From Candidatus Endonucleibacter sp. (ex Gigantidas childressi) (GTDB lineage: Bacteria > Pseudomonadota > Gammaproteobacteria > Pseudomonadales > Endozoicomonadaceae), in the NCBI GenBank assembly GCA_030674875.1, contig JASXSU010000002.1, positions 186,001-250,000 of the forward strand: DNA of 64,000 nt. Direction: 5' to 3'. This document shows, piece after piece, positions 38,262 through 49,600 of the stretch. The position numbers and the translations under genes are program-made. Position 1 is the stretch's first letter. Each line of letters begins with the position of its first letter. The notes under the pieces are model-generated. The model saw only the letters and a list, made by a program, of their open reading frames with translations, was not told the origin of the DNA and made no database searches.

Positions 38262-39121
38262 AGCTATCTTCCTTTTTCTGCTATTCCCATTTCAGCCTGG
38301 ACATTGCCCGGCAGCTTCCATTCTGATTAACCACTGTTTCCATACTGGCTAACCATACTTTTACACTAACTAAGCACAATCGATAAGTCAAGTAACCTCT
38401 TGAATATCCTTAAATACTTTTGGTCGTGTTAAATATTTTAGTGCAACTAAAAAACTACCGCACACAGAAATAGAACGCACTTTTAGGTTATAAGTGAGAT
38501 TTTAGTATGCTTCAGATAAGGATGCTTGTAGCCCATTAAATTACTTGCTTGGTGATCGGTTCTAGAGTATTTTCCTTTATTACTTGGCTAGAGCTCACCA
38601 TAAAACACAAGTAGTTTGATCAGATAGTACCTATGAAAAGCCACTGGCTAGCTCCATGATGGGCTAGTATGAGCAAGGTAAATGGCCTTTTTATATAACC
38701 ATAGATTGCAAGCATAAGTGACACAGATTTGCCTATAAAAACTCAACCAGGCTAATGTGGTTTAAGGTTTTTTGTGGCTGCATGTTGGTTAAAAGTTGAG
38801 CGTTAATGATTTCATTTTTGAACAAGATGCCAGCTTTAATTCTTTTCGGGAAGAACCTAGCATAAAGTTGTTATTGTTAAGCTTATATTGCCACGGGTGG
38901 TATGGTTTACAAAATATAACTACAGTCTACTGATGTCCGTATTCTCCACCATTATCGAGCGTAGTGGTTTTACAGGTCCTCTCGTAAGGTTTATGCCCAC
39001 TGCCCTTGAAAGTCTAGGCTTGTTTGCATTCACTCACTCCAGTCACCTGCTACTCGTAGGATCATGGGGATTAGCTCGTTTATCACCTGCCTTCACCTTC
39101 AATGGTAACTGGTATCATAGG
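38262..39121. other. Spacer between ihfB and rpsA
   Basis: About 0.86 kb without a supported gene, with one palindrome (38992-39115). The frame at 38888-39169 is translated palindrome and is rejected. The ihfB promoter should lie in the left part. Confidence 0.5.
38992..39115. repeat. Palindromic element, family A
   Basis: TATGCCCACTGCCCTTGAAAG, core TACTCGTAGGATCATGGGG, and CACCTTCAATGGTAACTGG at the right. It is about six bases before the rpsA terminator. Confidence 0.8.
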
Positions 39122-39150
39122 AAAAAAACCACGATCGATCGTCGTGGTTT
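39122..39150 (-). terminator. Rho-independent terminator of rpsA
   Basis: On the minus strand AAACCACGA and TCGTGGTTT form a 9-bp stem with a 7-base loop, followed by a run of T (seven A on the plus strand at 39122-39128). It lies about 50 bp after the rpsA stop. Confidence 0.88.
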
Positions 39151-39202
39151 CCCCTGCTCTCATTCGTGAATCAAAAGATCGTATCACATAAAACCAACAA
39201 TC

Positions 39203-40882
39203 TTATTTATCACCCATCTGCGCCTTAATTAGCTCCCCTATAGTAGTGGGGCCGACAGCTTCTGGCTCCTGCTTGTTGCGCAATTCTTTCATGGCCTTTT
39301 TTTCTTCGGCATCATCTCTCGATTTAATAGAGAGGCTGATATTTCGATTCTTACGGTCCACGCTAAGAATGCGAGCTTCTATTTCCTCGCCCTCTTTTAA
39401 AACCTTGGTTGCATCTTCTACGCGATCAGCGCTGATCTCAGAAGCTTTAAGAGTAGCCAGTACCTCTTCAGCTAGCTCAACAATAGCGGCTTTAGCGGTA
39501 ACCTCTTTGATAATACCCTTAACAATACTGCCTTTTTCGTTTATGCTGGCGTAAGTGCTAAATCTATCTTCAGACATCTGCTTGACACCTAAAGAGATGC
39601 GTTCTCGCTCAGAGTCAATAGCTAAAATAATAGCTTCAACCTCTTCACCCTTGCGATACTGGCGTACAGCTTCTTCACCTACTTCATTCCAAGATATGTC
39701 AGATAAGTGCACTAAGCCATCAATACAGCCATCTAGGCCAATAAAAATACCAAAGTCAGTGATAGACTTAACTTTACCGGAGACACGATCACCTTTAGCG
39801 TAATTACCAGAAAACTCTTCCCAAGGATTCGCTTTGCATTGTTTGATACCCAAAGATATACGACGACGTTCTTCATCAATATCTAAAACTTGAACTTCAA
39901 CCTCGTCACCAAGAGCAACTACTTTGCTTGGATGAATATTCTTGTTGGTCCAGTCCATTTCAGATACGTGTACAAGACCTTCGACACCCTCTTCTAACTC
40001 AACAAAGCAGCCATAGTCAGTTAGATTGGTTACACGGCCAGAGCCTCGTGTCCCTTCAGGGAATCGCTTAGTAATAGCAATCCAAGGGTCTTCACCTAGC
40101 TGCTTTAAGCCGAGAGATACGCGATTACGTTCACGGTCAAATTTTAGAATTTTAACATCAATTTCATCACCAACATTGACGATCTCGTTTGGATGTTTGA
40201 TGCGTTTCCATGCCATGTCAGTAATATGCAGCAAGCCATCAACACCACCCAAGTCAACAAAGGCACCGTAGTCAGTTAGATTCTTGACGGTACCTTTAAC
40301 TTCCATTCTTTCTTGTAAAGAGCCTAGTAATTGCTCCCGTTCTGCGCTATTTTCAGCTTCCAAAACACTACGCCGAGAAACAACAACATTGTTTCGTTTC
40401 TGATCTAGCTTAATAACTTTGAACTCAAGCTCTTTGCCTTCTAGGTGAGTTGTATCACGAACAGGGCGAACGTCCACTAATGATCCTGGTAAAAATGCAC
40501 GGATAGTCTGAACATCAACAGTAAAGCCACCTTTAACTTTTCCGCTTATAACACCCTTGACTACATCTTCAGCTGCAAATGCTTTTTCAAGCTCACCCCA
40601 AGCTTCCATACGCTTGGCTTTTTCACGGGAGAGCCGAGTTTCACCAAAACCGTCTTCTACCGCATCCAAAGCTACCTGGACCTCATCTCCAAGTTCAATG
40701 GTCATCTTACCATTTTCGTCTCGAAACTGAGCCTTGGGAATAATGCCTTCGGACTTAAGGCCAGCATTGACAATAACCCAATCATTATCGATGCCCACAA
40801 CAACGCCGTTAATAATAGCGCCCGGCTTCATTTCGATATTTTTCAGGCTCTCTTCAAATAGTTCGGCAAAACTCTCTCTCAT
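39203..40882 (-). CDS. rpsA: 30S ribosomal protein S1
   Basis: Binds mRNA at the 30S subunit and enables initiation on structured messages. About 559 residues from ATG 40882 ([13 protein letters not shown]), with AGGA six bases upstream; the frame is open to 40945 but that extension is not conserved. Six S1 domains can be followed: the [20 protein letters not shown] repeat, then [67 protein letters not shown], and a degenerate sixth near [10 protein letters not shown]. It is downstream of cmk, as usual. Confidence 0.97.
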   Translation of the reverse strand: MRESFAELFEESLKNIEMKPGAIINGVVVGIDNDWVIVNAGLKSEGIIPKAQFRDENGKMTIELGDEVQVALDAVEDGFGETRLSREKAKRMEAWGELEKAFAAEDVVKGVISGKVKGGFTVDVQTIRAFLPGSLVDVRPVRDTTHLEGKELEFKVIKLDQKRNNVVVSRRSVLEAENSAEREQLLGSLQERMEVKGTVKNLTDYGAFVDLGGVDGLLHITDMAWKRIKHPNEIVNVGDEIDVKILKFDRERNRVSLGLKQLGEDPWIAITKRFPEGTRGSGRVTNLTDYGCFVELEEGVEGLVHVSEMDWTNKNIHPSKVVALGDEVEVQVLDIDEERRRISLGIKQCKANPWEEFSGNYAKGDRVSGKVKSITDFGIFIGLDGCIDGLVHLSDISWNEVGEEAVRQYRKGEEVEAIILAIDSERERISLGVKQMSEDRFSTYASINEKGSIVKGIIKEVTAKAAIVELAEEVLATLKASEISADRVEDATKVLKEGEEIEARILSVDRKNRNISLSIKSRDDAEEKKAMKELRNKQEPEAVGPTTIGELIKAQMGDK

Positions 40883-41540
40883 GCTTATTCCTATACCAAC
40901 AAATGTGTAGTAATTTTTAAAGCCATACCATCTGATATTTGTCAAATATCAATATACCAGACGTACCTAGAAGAGCAGAGGCGTAGGCTGTGCTGACCTT
41001 CCCTATAGTTACTTTGCTTTCGAAGCTTATAGGTGAACATCTGCTTTTAGCCTACATGCATCTTTCTCTCTATATAGGTGCGCCAGCTAATGGCCTTTAA
41101 ATATGTACTACGTAATTACCACGCAGCCAGCCTATGCGGGTTAAGATTGTTTTTGATGTGAAAGCCGGAATGCTGGTTACCTTTTGACTCCACACCACCG
41201 TAAAACTGTTTTCTGTTCGGGCTCAAAACACAGGCACCGCCAGCAAAAGCCGTCGGTGTTTATTGTAATAGCTCCATAGCGACACCCTTAAAAAACGCAA
41301 TAGCGCTTATATTCTCCCTCGCCCGTTCAGTAATTTATACTCACATACTTTGATTCTGTGAAGTTGCTGACTGCTCTCATGTTTAAAAACTAATGTATGC
41401 CCATTCCCCTTGGAGATGGGCGGGAGTTGACTGCCTCGCTCACCATCAGCCACCTGACTCATGGAGCTTCGCTTGTTTGCCTCCTACCCACTCCTTCAGT
41501 GGTAACGTATATAGTATTTAGCTTGTGGAACCTTCTCAAA
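40883..41540. other. Spacer between cmk and rpsA
   Basis: About 0.66 kb, longer than usual for this pair. It contains one palindrome (41396-41513) and a half copy at about 41337-41390. Insertion of these elements has widened the cmk-rpsA gap. No gene is supported. Confidence 0.5.
41396..41513. repeat. Palindromic element, family A
   Basis: TATGCCCATTCCCCTTGGAG to CTTCAGTGGTAACGTATA, core GACTCATGGAGCTTCGCTTG. A worn half copy with CTGTGAAGTTGCTGACTGC precedes it. Confidence 0.8.
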
Positions 41541-42242
41541 TCACGTTTGAGAAAGCAATAACTTCTGCTGAACCTTAGTAATCACTTTTTGGAAAACACT
41601 GTCAATACCAAGCTCGCTACTATCAATAGTGATAGCGTCTTTCGCAGGCTCTAGCGGCGACATAGAGCGAATACTATCTTTCTTGTCTCTTTCGATTATG
41701 CTGGCTAAAATGGCATCTAAGTTACCATTAATTCCTTTCGCATGCAACTGAGCGACTCTTCTTTTGGCTCGTTCTTTTGCACTTGCCGTTAAAAAAAACT
41801 TTACATTTGCCTCGGGAAATACCACGGTTCCCATATCTCGACCATCAGCAACCAAACCTGGTGGTTTGGCAAAATCCATTTGTTTTTGTAATAGGGCTGC
41901 ACGAACACCTGGGAAAACAGCAATTTGCGAGGCTTTTATTCCTATATCCTCGGCTCTCAATTCTGCACCAATAGGCTTCCCATCAAGCATAATGATCTCC
42001 GCCTTCGGCTTTTCTTCCAGCACAAACTGAACATCAAGACTAGAGGCTAATATCGTTAGTGCAGACTCATTATTTAAGTCGACGAGCTGTTTTATTGCAC
42101 GCAGCGCAGTAAGCCGATAAAGCGCACCGCTGTCTAAAAAGTTCCATTGCAACTGTCTTGCCAGTAACGCTGCTATTGTGCCTTTGCCAGATCCACTAGG
42201 GCCATCAATTGTCACTATCCGTAAAGATAACTCATTATTCAC
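41541..42242 (-). CDS. cmk: Cytidylate kinase
   Basis: Phosphorylates CMP and dCMP with ATP. The 233 residues have the P-loop DGPSGSGKGTIA (about 14-25), LDSGALYRLTALRA and the DGRDMGTVVFPEA motif. The start is GTG 42242, whose GTGA overlaps the aroA stop by four bases, so translation is coupled. Confidence 0.96.
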   Translation of the reverse strand: MNNELSLRIVTIDGPSGSGKGTIAALLARQLQWNFLDSGALYRLTALRAIKQLVDLNNESALTILASSLDVQFVLEEKPKAEIIMLDGKPIGAELRAEDIGIKASQIAVFPGVRAALLQKQMDFAKPPGLVADGRDMGTVVFPEANVKFFLTASAKERAKRRVAQLHAKGINGNLDAILASIIERDKKDSIRSMSPLEPAKDAITIDSSELGIDSVFQKVITKVQQKLLLSQT

Positions 42243-43579
42243 GTATTACTACCTTCAACAACAATCGTCATACCAACATCAGCTGCCAGGCTAGTAAAGT
42301 TCGGGAAAGAAGTGGCAACATTAGCGCAATCAAGAATACGAATCTCCGATTTAGCTCTCAATGCGGCAACTGCAAAAGCCATGGCGATACGATGATCACC
42401 ATGGCTATCAACAGTTCCACCGGTTAAGGCAAGGCCTCCATGAATAATTATACCGTCTGGCAGTGGTTCAACAGTAACTCCCAGAACTTCTAGGCCATCA
42501 GCCATAGCTTGAATTCGGTCGCTCTCTTTAACCCGTAATTCAGCTGCGCCCTTCAGCAGAGTTTTGCCAGAAGCCACAGCCGCCGCAACAAACAGTACTG
42601 GAAACTCATCAATAGCTACAGGTACAAACTCAACAGGTATCTCTATGCCATGTAGAACGGAAAATTTAACACGTATATCTGCGACTGGCTCACCACCAGA
42701 TAACCGTTCATTTATGATGGTAATATTTGCTCCCATTAATCGTAAAATTTCAATCACACCGGAGCGAGTAGGGTTAATGCCTACGTGAGACAAAAGAATA
42801 TCAGAGCCTTCGGCAATACTAGCAGCGACCATGAAAAAGGCTGCTGACGAAATATCTGCCGGGACATCAATCGACGCTGCAGATAATGTTCCACCACCGT
42901 TAATGGTTACCGTATTAGGCTCAACAACCACAGGATAACCAAAACCAGAAAGCATCCGTGCCGTATGATCACGTACAGTTCCTGGCGCTTTCACTGATGT
43001 TGTACCTTTAGCATACATACCTGCCAGCAATATGCAGGACTGAACCTGTGCAGATGCAACCGGCATCTCATAGTTTATTCCTGTCAACGAACTTCCACCT
43101 TTAATATTCAGAGGCGACACACCACCCTCAGCAGCAGTAATTTTTGCTCCCATAGCTAGTAGTGGTTCAACAATTCGAGTCATTGGACGCTTAGACAATG
43201 ACTTATCACCTATTAAGGTAACATCAAAAACCTGGCCAGCCAGTAAGCCAGACATTAGTCGCATTGCCGTTCCTGCATTGCCAAGATCAAGAGGAGACGT
43301 AGGCTTTTGTAGTCCTTTCATGCCCACACCATGAACAATGACTTGTCCATTAACGGGGCCATCAATAATTACACCCATAGCTCGAAAAGCATCAACGGAC
43401 GATAGAGCGTCTTCACCTTCTAGAAAACCGTTTATAACCGTTGTTCCTTCCGCAAGTGCGCCAAACATAATAGCACGATGGGAAATGGATTTGTCACCGG
43501 GTACTCTGATTTCGCCCGATAATGGACGACCCGATCCGGCAACAAAAACCTGACATTCATCTTTTTTACTGGTCGTCAT
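42239..43579 (-). CDS. aroA: EPSP synthase (3-phosphoshikimate 1-carboxyvinyltransferase)
   Basis: Shikimate-pathway enzyme making enolpyruvylshikimate 3-phosphate. The 446 residues have PGDKSISHRAIMFGALAEG, LGNAGTAMRLMSG (phosphoenolpyruvate-site Gly/Ala region) and the C-terminal RVKESDRI and DHRIAMAFAVAAL motifs. In many relatives this enzyme is fused to prephenate dehydrogenase (TyrA); here it stands alone. GAGGAG precedes ATG 43579. The tandem duplication starts within its 3' end, and a second broken copy is at 50768-51478. Confidence 0.97.
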   Translation of the reverse strand: MTTSKKDECQVFVAGSGRPLSGEIRVPGDKSISHRAIMFGALAEGTTVINGFLEGEDALSSVDAFRAMGVIIDGPVNGQVIVHGVGMKGLQKPTSPLDLGNAGTAMRLMSGLLAGQVFDVTLIGDKSLSKRPMTRIVEPLLAMGAKITAAEGGVSPLNIKGGSSLTGINYEMPVASAQVQSCILLAGMYAKGTTSVKAPGTVRDHTARMLSGFGYPVVVEPNTVTINGGGTLSAASIDVPADISSAAFFMVAASIAEGSDILLSHVGINPTRSGVIEILRLMGANITIINERLSGGEPVADIRVKFSVLHGIEIPVEFVPVAIDEFPVLFVAAAVASGKTLLKGAAELRVKESDRIQAMADGLEVLGVTVEPLPDGIIIHGGLALTGGTVDSHGDHRIAMAFAVAALRAKSEIRILDCANVATSFPNFTSLAADVGMTIVVEGSNT

Positions 43580-43999
43580 GTGTACTCCTCTAGATAGGCA
43601 GCAATCTCGTAAAACGCTTCCTTTTCTTTTTTCCTTTAACTGAAAAAACCTAATATAGGGTTGCCGTTTTGCTCAATAGCTGGACGAAAATTGCTTAAAA
43701 TTGTATTAGGAAGTTTAGATTATGATGCAAATATCGCCTTTTTTATTACTAACGCGCTATATTATATCGTATAACCGGATTACTGTCTCTGTTCTGATAA
43801 AACTTCGAAACCCTCTGTAGTAGCCTTATACCTATTATCATTGAAGGTATAAGCAGGTGACAAACGAGCTAAACTCTATGAACCCACTCATAATATGTGA
43901 TGGAGGTTATTCACCTGTCGTTTGTTGGGTGCTGGTACAACATTGTCTCTAGGTGTATAGGCATCTCTGATTCTCATTTGGAACACCAATAGAAATTCT
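43580..43999. other. Spacer with palindrome between aroA and hisC stub
   Basis: About 420 bp, containing a worn palindrome at 43827-43915 that starts TATACCTATTATCATTGAAG. The position is where tyrA would be in relatives. I see no tyrA sequence. Confidence 0.5.
43827..43915. repeat. Palindromic element, family A (truncated)
   Basis: The left arm and the CAAACGAGCTAAACTCTATGA core are present, and the right arm is lost. Its duplicate is at 51582-51670. Confidence 0.65.
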
Positions 44000-44296
44000 T
44001 TAGTGTTGTGGCACTTTATAACTGCTCAGTGGCCTGACAATAATATCTTCCGCTAACATATTATGATAAGCAGCTAAACCATCATGCTTCGTATCAATAC
44101 AAATAAAATCGCCTGAAGAAGGGGGTATGCCAATCAAGTCTGACACGAGCTGATGCTTTCCTTGAGCATTTAAATCCATTGGTTGCTTTAGGTGAGCGCC
44201 ATAACCTAAAGCTCTCAAGGATGTTATAACAACTACTTCTCTGAAAGTTTCAATTGGTATTAACGCCGCAGTTCGCAGCTTCAGCACTAACTTCAC
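44000..44296 (-). pseudogene. hisC-type aminotransferase C-terminal stub
   Basis: The 98-codon frame contains SGDFICIDTKHDGLAAYHNML and EDIIVRPLSSYKVPQH, matching the C-terminal NFI-hydrophobic and IVRPL-Y-x-P-H features of histidinol-phosphate/aromatic aminotransferases. The pyridoxal-phosphate domain is absent, and it ends before the final LRIS-like strand. In pseudomonads a hisC paralogue lies between pheA and tyrA-aroA, exactly this place. I interpret this as a leftover of that gene. Confidence 0.7.
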
Positions 44297-44514
44297 GGAA
44301 AGCTGAAGTAACGGCAGTCATTGAAAAGCAACGTGCCGAGTACCCAGAATGCTTGATTTAAGACTATTTGATAAGAGTAATCAGTATTTCCTTGTCTACA
44401 GTATCAATCTACTGCCTTGATTATCCGGTTCGTTTTCGTGTCAATCACTCAATTGAGTTCAATTCGGCGTAGATGTGCGGTGTCTTCATAAAGATATATT
44501 CCAGCGCGGACTCA

Positions 44515-45633
44515 TCAACCGTGACATCGTTCAAACTCGGCCATAAAATCAACTAATGCATCAACGTGCGATTCTGGCACTGCATTGTAAATACTAGCAC
44601 GCATACCCCCTGCTGCTATATGACCTTTAAGATATAAGAAGCCTTCTTGCTCGGCCTTTGCTAAAAATAACGTATTCAGTGTCGTGTTTATTATAGAAAA
44701 AGGCACGTTCATTCTGGATCGCCAATTTTTATCTACATTGTTGCTGTAAAACCCGGTTTTATCAATTATTCCATACAGTTTGCTGGCCTTGCGTTCATTG
44801 ATCTCTGCAATCGCTTGAAGGCCGCCGGACTTTTTCAACCATTTAAACACTAGGCTAGATAGATACCATGCAAAGGTTGGAGGAGTATTATACATAGAGT
44901 CTCTACCAGATTGGTCTTTGTAGCTCAGTATCGATGGGCAGGTCGAATGTTTTTTTTCCATCAAATCATTTCTGACAATCACCACCGTTAAGCCTGCCAT
45001 TCCAATATTTTTTTGGGCTCCAGCATAAATAATCCCAAAGAGACTAACGTCCAAAGGTTTTGATAAAATGCTGGATGACATGTCCGCCACTAATGGCACG
45101 GCGCCACTATCAGGAATAAATGGAAACTCTAGTCCTCCAATCGTTTCATTTGGCGTATAATGCAAGTATGCAGCATCTGTATTTAGGCGCCATTCACTTT
45201 GCTTGGGTAGACTCTGAAAGTTGCTCTTCTTGCCATCAGACACTACATTTACAGTGAGGTAGCGCTGGGCTTCAGTAATAGCTGACTGTGCCCAAAAGCC
45301 ACTATCTACATAATCCGCAGCAGTCGCAATCCCTTTTATATTTAATGGTACTCCTGCAAACTGCCCTCTTGCCCCACCTTGAAGAAAAAGAATGGTGTAG
45401 TTACTAGGAACGGCCAGCAAATCACGCAAATCCTCCATGGACTCTTCTGCTAATTGCATAAAGGCCTTTCCCCTATGGCTAACCTCCATTACAGAGGCTC
45501 CGGATTTTTGCCAATTGAGCAGCTCATCTCGCGCCTGTTCCAATACCGAGAGAGGAATAGCCGCAGGACCGGCACAAAAGTTAAATGCACGCCCACTGGG
45601 CTGGGTTAGCATTTTATCATTCATTTTATTCAT
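44515..45633 (-). CDS. serC: Phosphoserine aminotransferase, copy 1
   Basis: Converts 3-phosphohydroxypyruvate to phosphoserine, also used in pyridoxal phosphate synthesis. About 372 residues from ATG 45633, with AAGGAG ten bases upstream; the frame is open to 45678. Motifs: FNFCAGPAAIP, SHRGKAF, ILFLQGGARGQF and the PLP lysine in AGAQKNIGMAG. It is the retained head of a serC-pheA-hisC-tyrA-aroA cluster in which pheA and tyrA are missing. The second copy in unit 2 differs by two residues. Confidence 0.96.
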   Translation of the reverse strand: MNKMNDKMLTQPSGRAFNFCAGPAAIPLSVLEQARDELLNWQKSGASVMEVSHRGKAFMQLAEESMEDLRDLLAVPSNYTILFLQGGARGQFAGVPLNIKGIATAADYVDSGFWAQSAITEAQRYLTVNVVSDGKKSNFQSLPKQSEWRLNTDAAYLHYTPNETIGGLEFPFIPDSGAVPLVADMSSSILSKPLDVSLFGIIYAGAQKNIGMAGLTVVIVRNDLMEKKHSTCPSILSYKDQSGRDSMYNTPPTFAWYLSSLVFKWLKKSGGLQAIAEINERKASKLYGIIDKTGFYSNNVDKNWRSRMNVPFSIINTTLNTLFLAKAEQEGFLYLKGHIAAGGMRASIYNAVPESHVDALVDFMAEFERCHG

Positions 45634-45904
45634 ATAAATGGATCTCCTTACAACAATGTTGCGCTGTGAATACATCAATTGTTTGATCTTAGTCGAGCCG
45701 AAACAGCGTGAACTCTTCTTCTCATTTAAGTCATATGCTCATAGCACTTAAAAATGAGGAGGTCATCTCGCCTCCACCAGTTGCTAAATAGTCTAGTTTA
45801 CTAGGCTTTCCCCATTTTTGTTATTAACGGTATTCCAATGACTTTGGGTATATTTAACGTTTCAATGCTTAGAAATATAAGCGACGATCTGGTGGATATG
45901 AGCA

Positions 45905-46000
45905 TATACCTATTCCTGTTACCTTTGAAGGCGGTGAACAAGAGCAGTCAACCCCGCCCATCTTCAAAGGGAATTCTCTTTCAATGGTAACAATATAGAT
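45905..46000. repeat. Palindromic element, family A (short form)
   Basis: TATACCTATTCCTGTTACC, a CCTTTGAAGGCGGTGAACA arm and CTTTCAATGGTAACAATATA at the right, with the middle shortened. Duplicated at 53660-53755. Confidence 0.65.
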
Positions 46001-46310
46001 GGGCACAACATAAGCTGGTACTCAAAAATTACTATGCAAAAAAACTATCTTTTTAGATCTGTTAAATATTTTGTTCCGTACAGGTAATAGCTTCGTGCAT
46101 AAGCTAAGAGTATTGCTAGAAAGGTGTTGTATTTCATTATAATGCTGGTATAGTGTTTTTTATTCGCAAACGGAATAGCGTTTGCTGTCGTCTTTAATGG
46201 GGCAGGTTATTGTGATGATCTTATTGTGATGATCTTCGAAGACGTTCCTAATTTTTTCGGTTGTACTTATTATCATTTAGACAGAGTCGGCCTATTTACC
46301 TGTTAGTGTA

Positions 46311-46438
46311 TATACCAATTATCATTGAAGATGTTATGTGGATGGAAGCGAACGAAGCCTTATGAGCCTGCGAATGGTAGTTGGTTAAGCTGGTTGAGCA
46401 GAATCAGGAATTTCATGTTTTCAATGAAAAACGACATA
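46311..46438. repeat. Palindromic element, family A (128 bp)
   Basis: TATACCAATTATCATTGAAG to TTTCAATGAAAAACGACATA with the core GCCTTATGAGCCTGCGAATG. Duplicated at 54052-54179. Confidence 0.8.
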
Positions 46439-46444
46439 TACTCG

Positions 46445-46566
46445 TTGTTGTTAAAAATGTGGAGCGGCAGCAAGCTATGACTCCATATGCGCCAATGAGT
46501 CACAAGCAACGAGGGTGAGTGAGAATCGTCAAAAATCTAATGCCTTCAAAGAACATGGGTGTATAG
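46445..46566. repeat. Palindromic element, family A (degenerate)
   Basis: CATATGCGCCAATGAGTCAC core, GGGTGAGTGAGAATCGTC and TGCCTTCAAAGAACATGGGT at the right. Duplicated at 54186-54307. Confidence 0.6.
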
Positions 46567-46689
46567 TGTACACCTATTACTATAAAGAAAGCCCAGCTGT
46601 TATATATTTGCTTTGCTAGTGGTGTATTTAAAAGCTCCTTAGCTTTTGCCATTAGTAAAAGCGTAATCTCCTTAAGAGAATGTAATTGT

Positions 46690-49600
46690 ATGTTTACTAA
46701 GTTTGATTGTTATTCGGTTTTTTCATACTCCAAGCATTTGAAGTATCTTATTTCCCTATCAATTTTAGTATTTAGCTTTGGTGTAAGTGCTGGGCTAAAT
46801 GATACGTTACCCGTAGATATAGTGCGGCAAGAGGTCACCGAGAAACCACCTAAGCAAAGCTGGTTTCACCGACAATTTGATAAAGCTGCAAGCTTAGCTG
46901 GAAGATGTTTTAATAGCGCCAGATTGGCAGGAGGCTCTGAATATAGCAGCAATAAAAGCAATAGTATTCGTTATTTGCAACACATGATGGATGACAACGA
47001 TCTTTATAGAAAGCTAGAAGAGCTTAAAAATGAGCCTGTATTTGAAGTACTTGCCATGGTGTATGCCCGTATTTTGCTTGAGGCGGATAGTCTTGATCAA
47101 TACATGATTAAAGCCGAGTTAAAGTCACCAGACTGGTTCATGAATTTTAGCGATATCACACAAGAAATCAAAAAATCAGTTTGCTTTTGCCCATCAAAAG
47201 ATAAAGAAATAAAGTTTGCACTGCTAACTAAAGAAGAGCGCATGGCCGTTACAGAGGAATTAGACGCTAGGACAAAGCAGTGTTTTGCTAAGTTTCAAGC
47301 ATTGCTACAGCATCAGGTTAATACGGATGGAGCCAGCTCATTCCTTCAGGATGAGTTAAATAAACAGGTAAGTCTACGTCTACTGATGTCAAAATCAGGA
47401 AGTGATACGCTTTTTTTAGATGAGGTGATTTCGAATCAAGAGTATAACTTGATAGATATATTATTAACTCCTTATGTGGTAGCCGCAACAAGCAATGCAC
47501 CAGAGGTTCCACAGTTTCCAGTATTAGAAGCTCTGGTTAATTGGGCTATGCGCAATACTGATAGTAAAATAAGTAAATTATTATCTGACAAAAAATCTTG
47601 GTCAGAGAAAAAGCATTATACCGTGATAGAAGGGTTTCAAGAAAATGAAGTAAGTAAAAGTGATCAGATCTTTTTCTGCTACCTGAATAACAGTTCAACA
47701 GATAAATGGCATGATGCAGAGCAGTCTTTACTAGATTGTGAGACGGGAGAGATTGTTGCGAAGCTATTGGGTAGTTATATCATTAAAAGTGTGATTTACG
47801 AATTTAAAACAGTACAACAGCTGGTTGCCGCTTGTCAGGAAGGGGTTGATAGTTTAGATGCAACGAATAATTACAGAGAGGAACAAGAAATCCTCAGTTT
47901 GGAAATAAAAGCAGTAAATAAAATAAAAAAACAAAAAGGTGGGCTTTGTCAAAAAGATATAGATGAATATATGTATGAAGGTATGAAGGAAAACATAAAG
48001 GATAGTGTTTTTGGTAAAATTGCATCTGGTTTATCTTATGCGTTTAATGCTATCAAAAGTAATTTTATTGCAACACCTACTAGGCAAGAGAAAAGCAAAA
48101 AAGTGGTGGTTGACTGGATTAAACTTATACTAAGAAATGCATCAAAATTAAAAGGTGGAGTCAGATATGAAGGTATAGAGTTAATCATGAACGGGCTAGC
48201 TTCTCTTGATAAACAGCACGCTGGCACTCTAGCTATAGAGGATTCTTTGGTTAAGATAGTTGAACAGAGGTTTGATTCCGACACACGAGGGGAATTGTTT
48301 ACTCTGCTAACAGGACTGGAGTGTAAATCAAACAACAAACAAAAAACTTTTTACTCTGACCCAGTTGCTACTAGTAACGAATCTGTGAATAAAGATATTA
48401 ATAATGGGTATAAGAATACAAATACACGCAATGAATTGGGTGTAGCAGAAATCGACAGTGTATTGCACGAAATTCATCCTGATCAACAAAAATGTAATAT
48501 TGATCTTTCAGGTGAACAGTGTAAAAAACCCTACTTACACAAGGATTGGTGTTTTATTAAAGTAGAAGATGACGAAGAGTTAGATGAAAGTCAGTGTAGG
48601 AAAAATGGAGATTTTCACTTAGGTTTCAGCAAAGGCTTGGCGCCGATGGTTGGCAAATTTATTGCTCTAGCATTGCCTGTATTTATTATAGCGAATGCCA
48701 TCCCAGGTAGTTATTCAGCTCCAGCACCTTCGACAACCAGCATGTATAATGCAACAGATATAATCAACATACATAATGCCACTGAGTTTAGTATGATTGG
48801 GAATAATTCACAATATCCAAGTGATGCAAACTATCAACTAGCCAATAGCTTTGATGCCAGTAATCTTACCCAACCAATAGCTTATTTTGATGGTAATTTT
48901 AATGGAGCATGTCACACCATTTATAATCAGAAATGCATTTTAATTAAGTGTCTTGGAGGTAATGGTATAGTCCAAAATTTAAATATCAATAATGCTAATA
49001 TCCGTACTAATGAGTATGGAGGAACTATTGTCGGAGATATGGTAGATGCTGCGTCATTGCTATATATCCAGGTTAATAATGCTTCTATCGATATTCATAA
49101 TGACTACATGAGTTTCTTAGGTGGGTTGGTCGGGATGATGTCAGGCAGGACTCTAGTTGAGCATGTAAGTATAGTAGGTAGTAAGTTTGTAGGTGAGAGG
49201 GGCGGAATGCATGTTGGTGGTGTTGTCGGGTGGATGATAGAGAAGGCAGAATTACGCGATGCTCTTGTCATGCACACAAGTTTGGCTGCAGCAAATTGGG
49301 CCTCAGTAGTTGGAGGTGTAGTCGGAACAATGTCTGATAATTCAAAAGGTAAAGACTTAACTAGCATATATACTAATATATCATCAAATTTTGGAGATGT
49401 TTATAACGGAGGAGTGATAGGGCTTATGGAGTCTAATGCTAGCTCTTTTAATATTGTTAATCTAAATAATAATGTCTATTTTGCTCTTAATGGACCGTTC
49501 CGTGGTTATGAGTCATCAGCTGTTAGTTGGGTGACGGGAGTTATGGATGGATCTTCTCAGTTGCACCATAGCGTAGTTATTAATAGTACTCTTACGGCAT

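Larger units (their letters stand above)
45634..46689. other. Spacer between serC and surface protein gene, copy 1
   Basis: About 1.05 kb. Holds three palindromes (45905-46000, 46311-46438, 46445-46566) and an 18-bp direct repeat of GTGATGATCTT type near 46210-46240 that is collapsed in unit 2. The promoter of the surface-protein gene should lie near 46600, where AAGGAGA-like bases are followed by ATG 46690. No gene is supported. Confidence 0.5.

Noticed and set aside
38888-39169. Open frame of 93 residues between ihfB and rpsA
   Set aside because: Most of it is a family A palindrome and the rpsA terminator read in one frame.
44000-44296. Could the 98-codon frame be a real small gene?
   Set aside because: It matches only the C-terminal part of HisC-type aminotransferases, lies where a hisC paralogue is expected and lacks the PLP domain. 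Its conservation between units reflects duplication only.
44272-44360. Plus-strand frame ending RAEYPECLI
   Set aside because: It is too short, opposite to the direction of all neighbours and without a family I can name.
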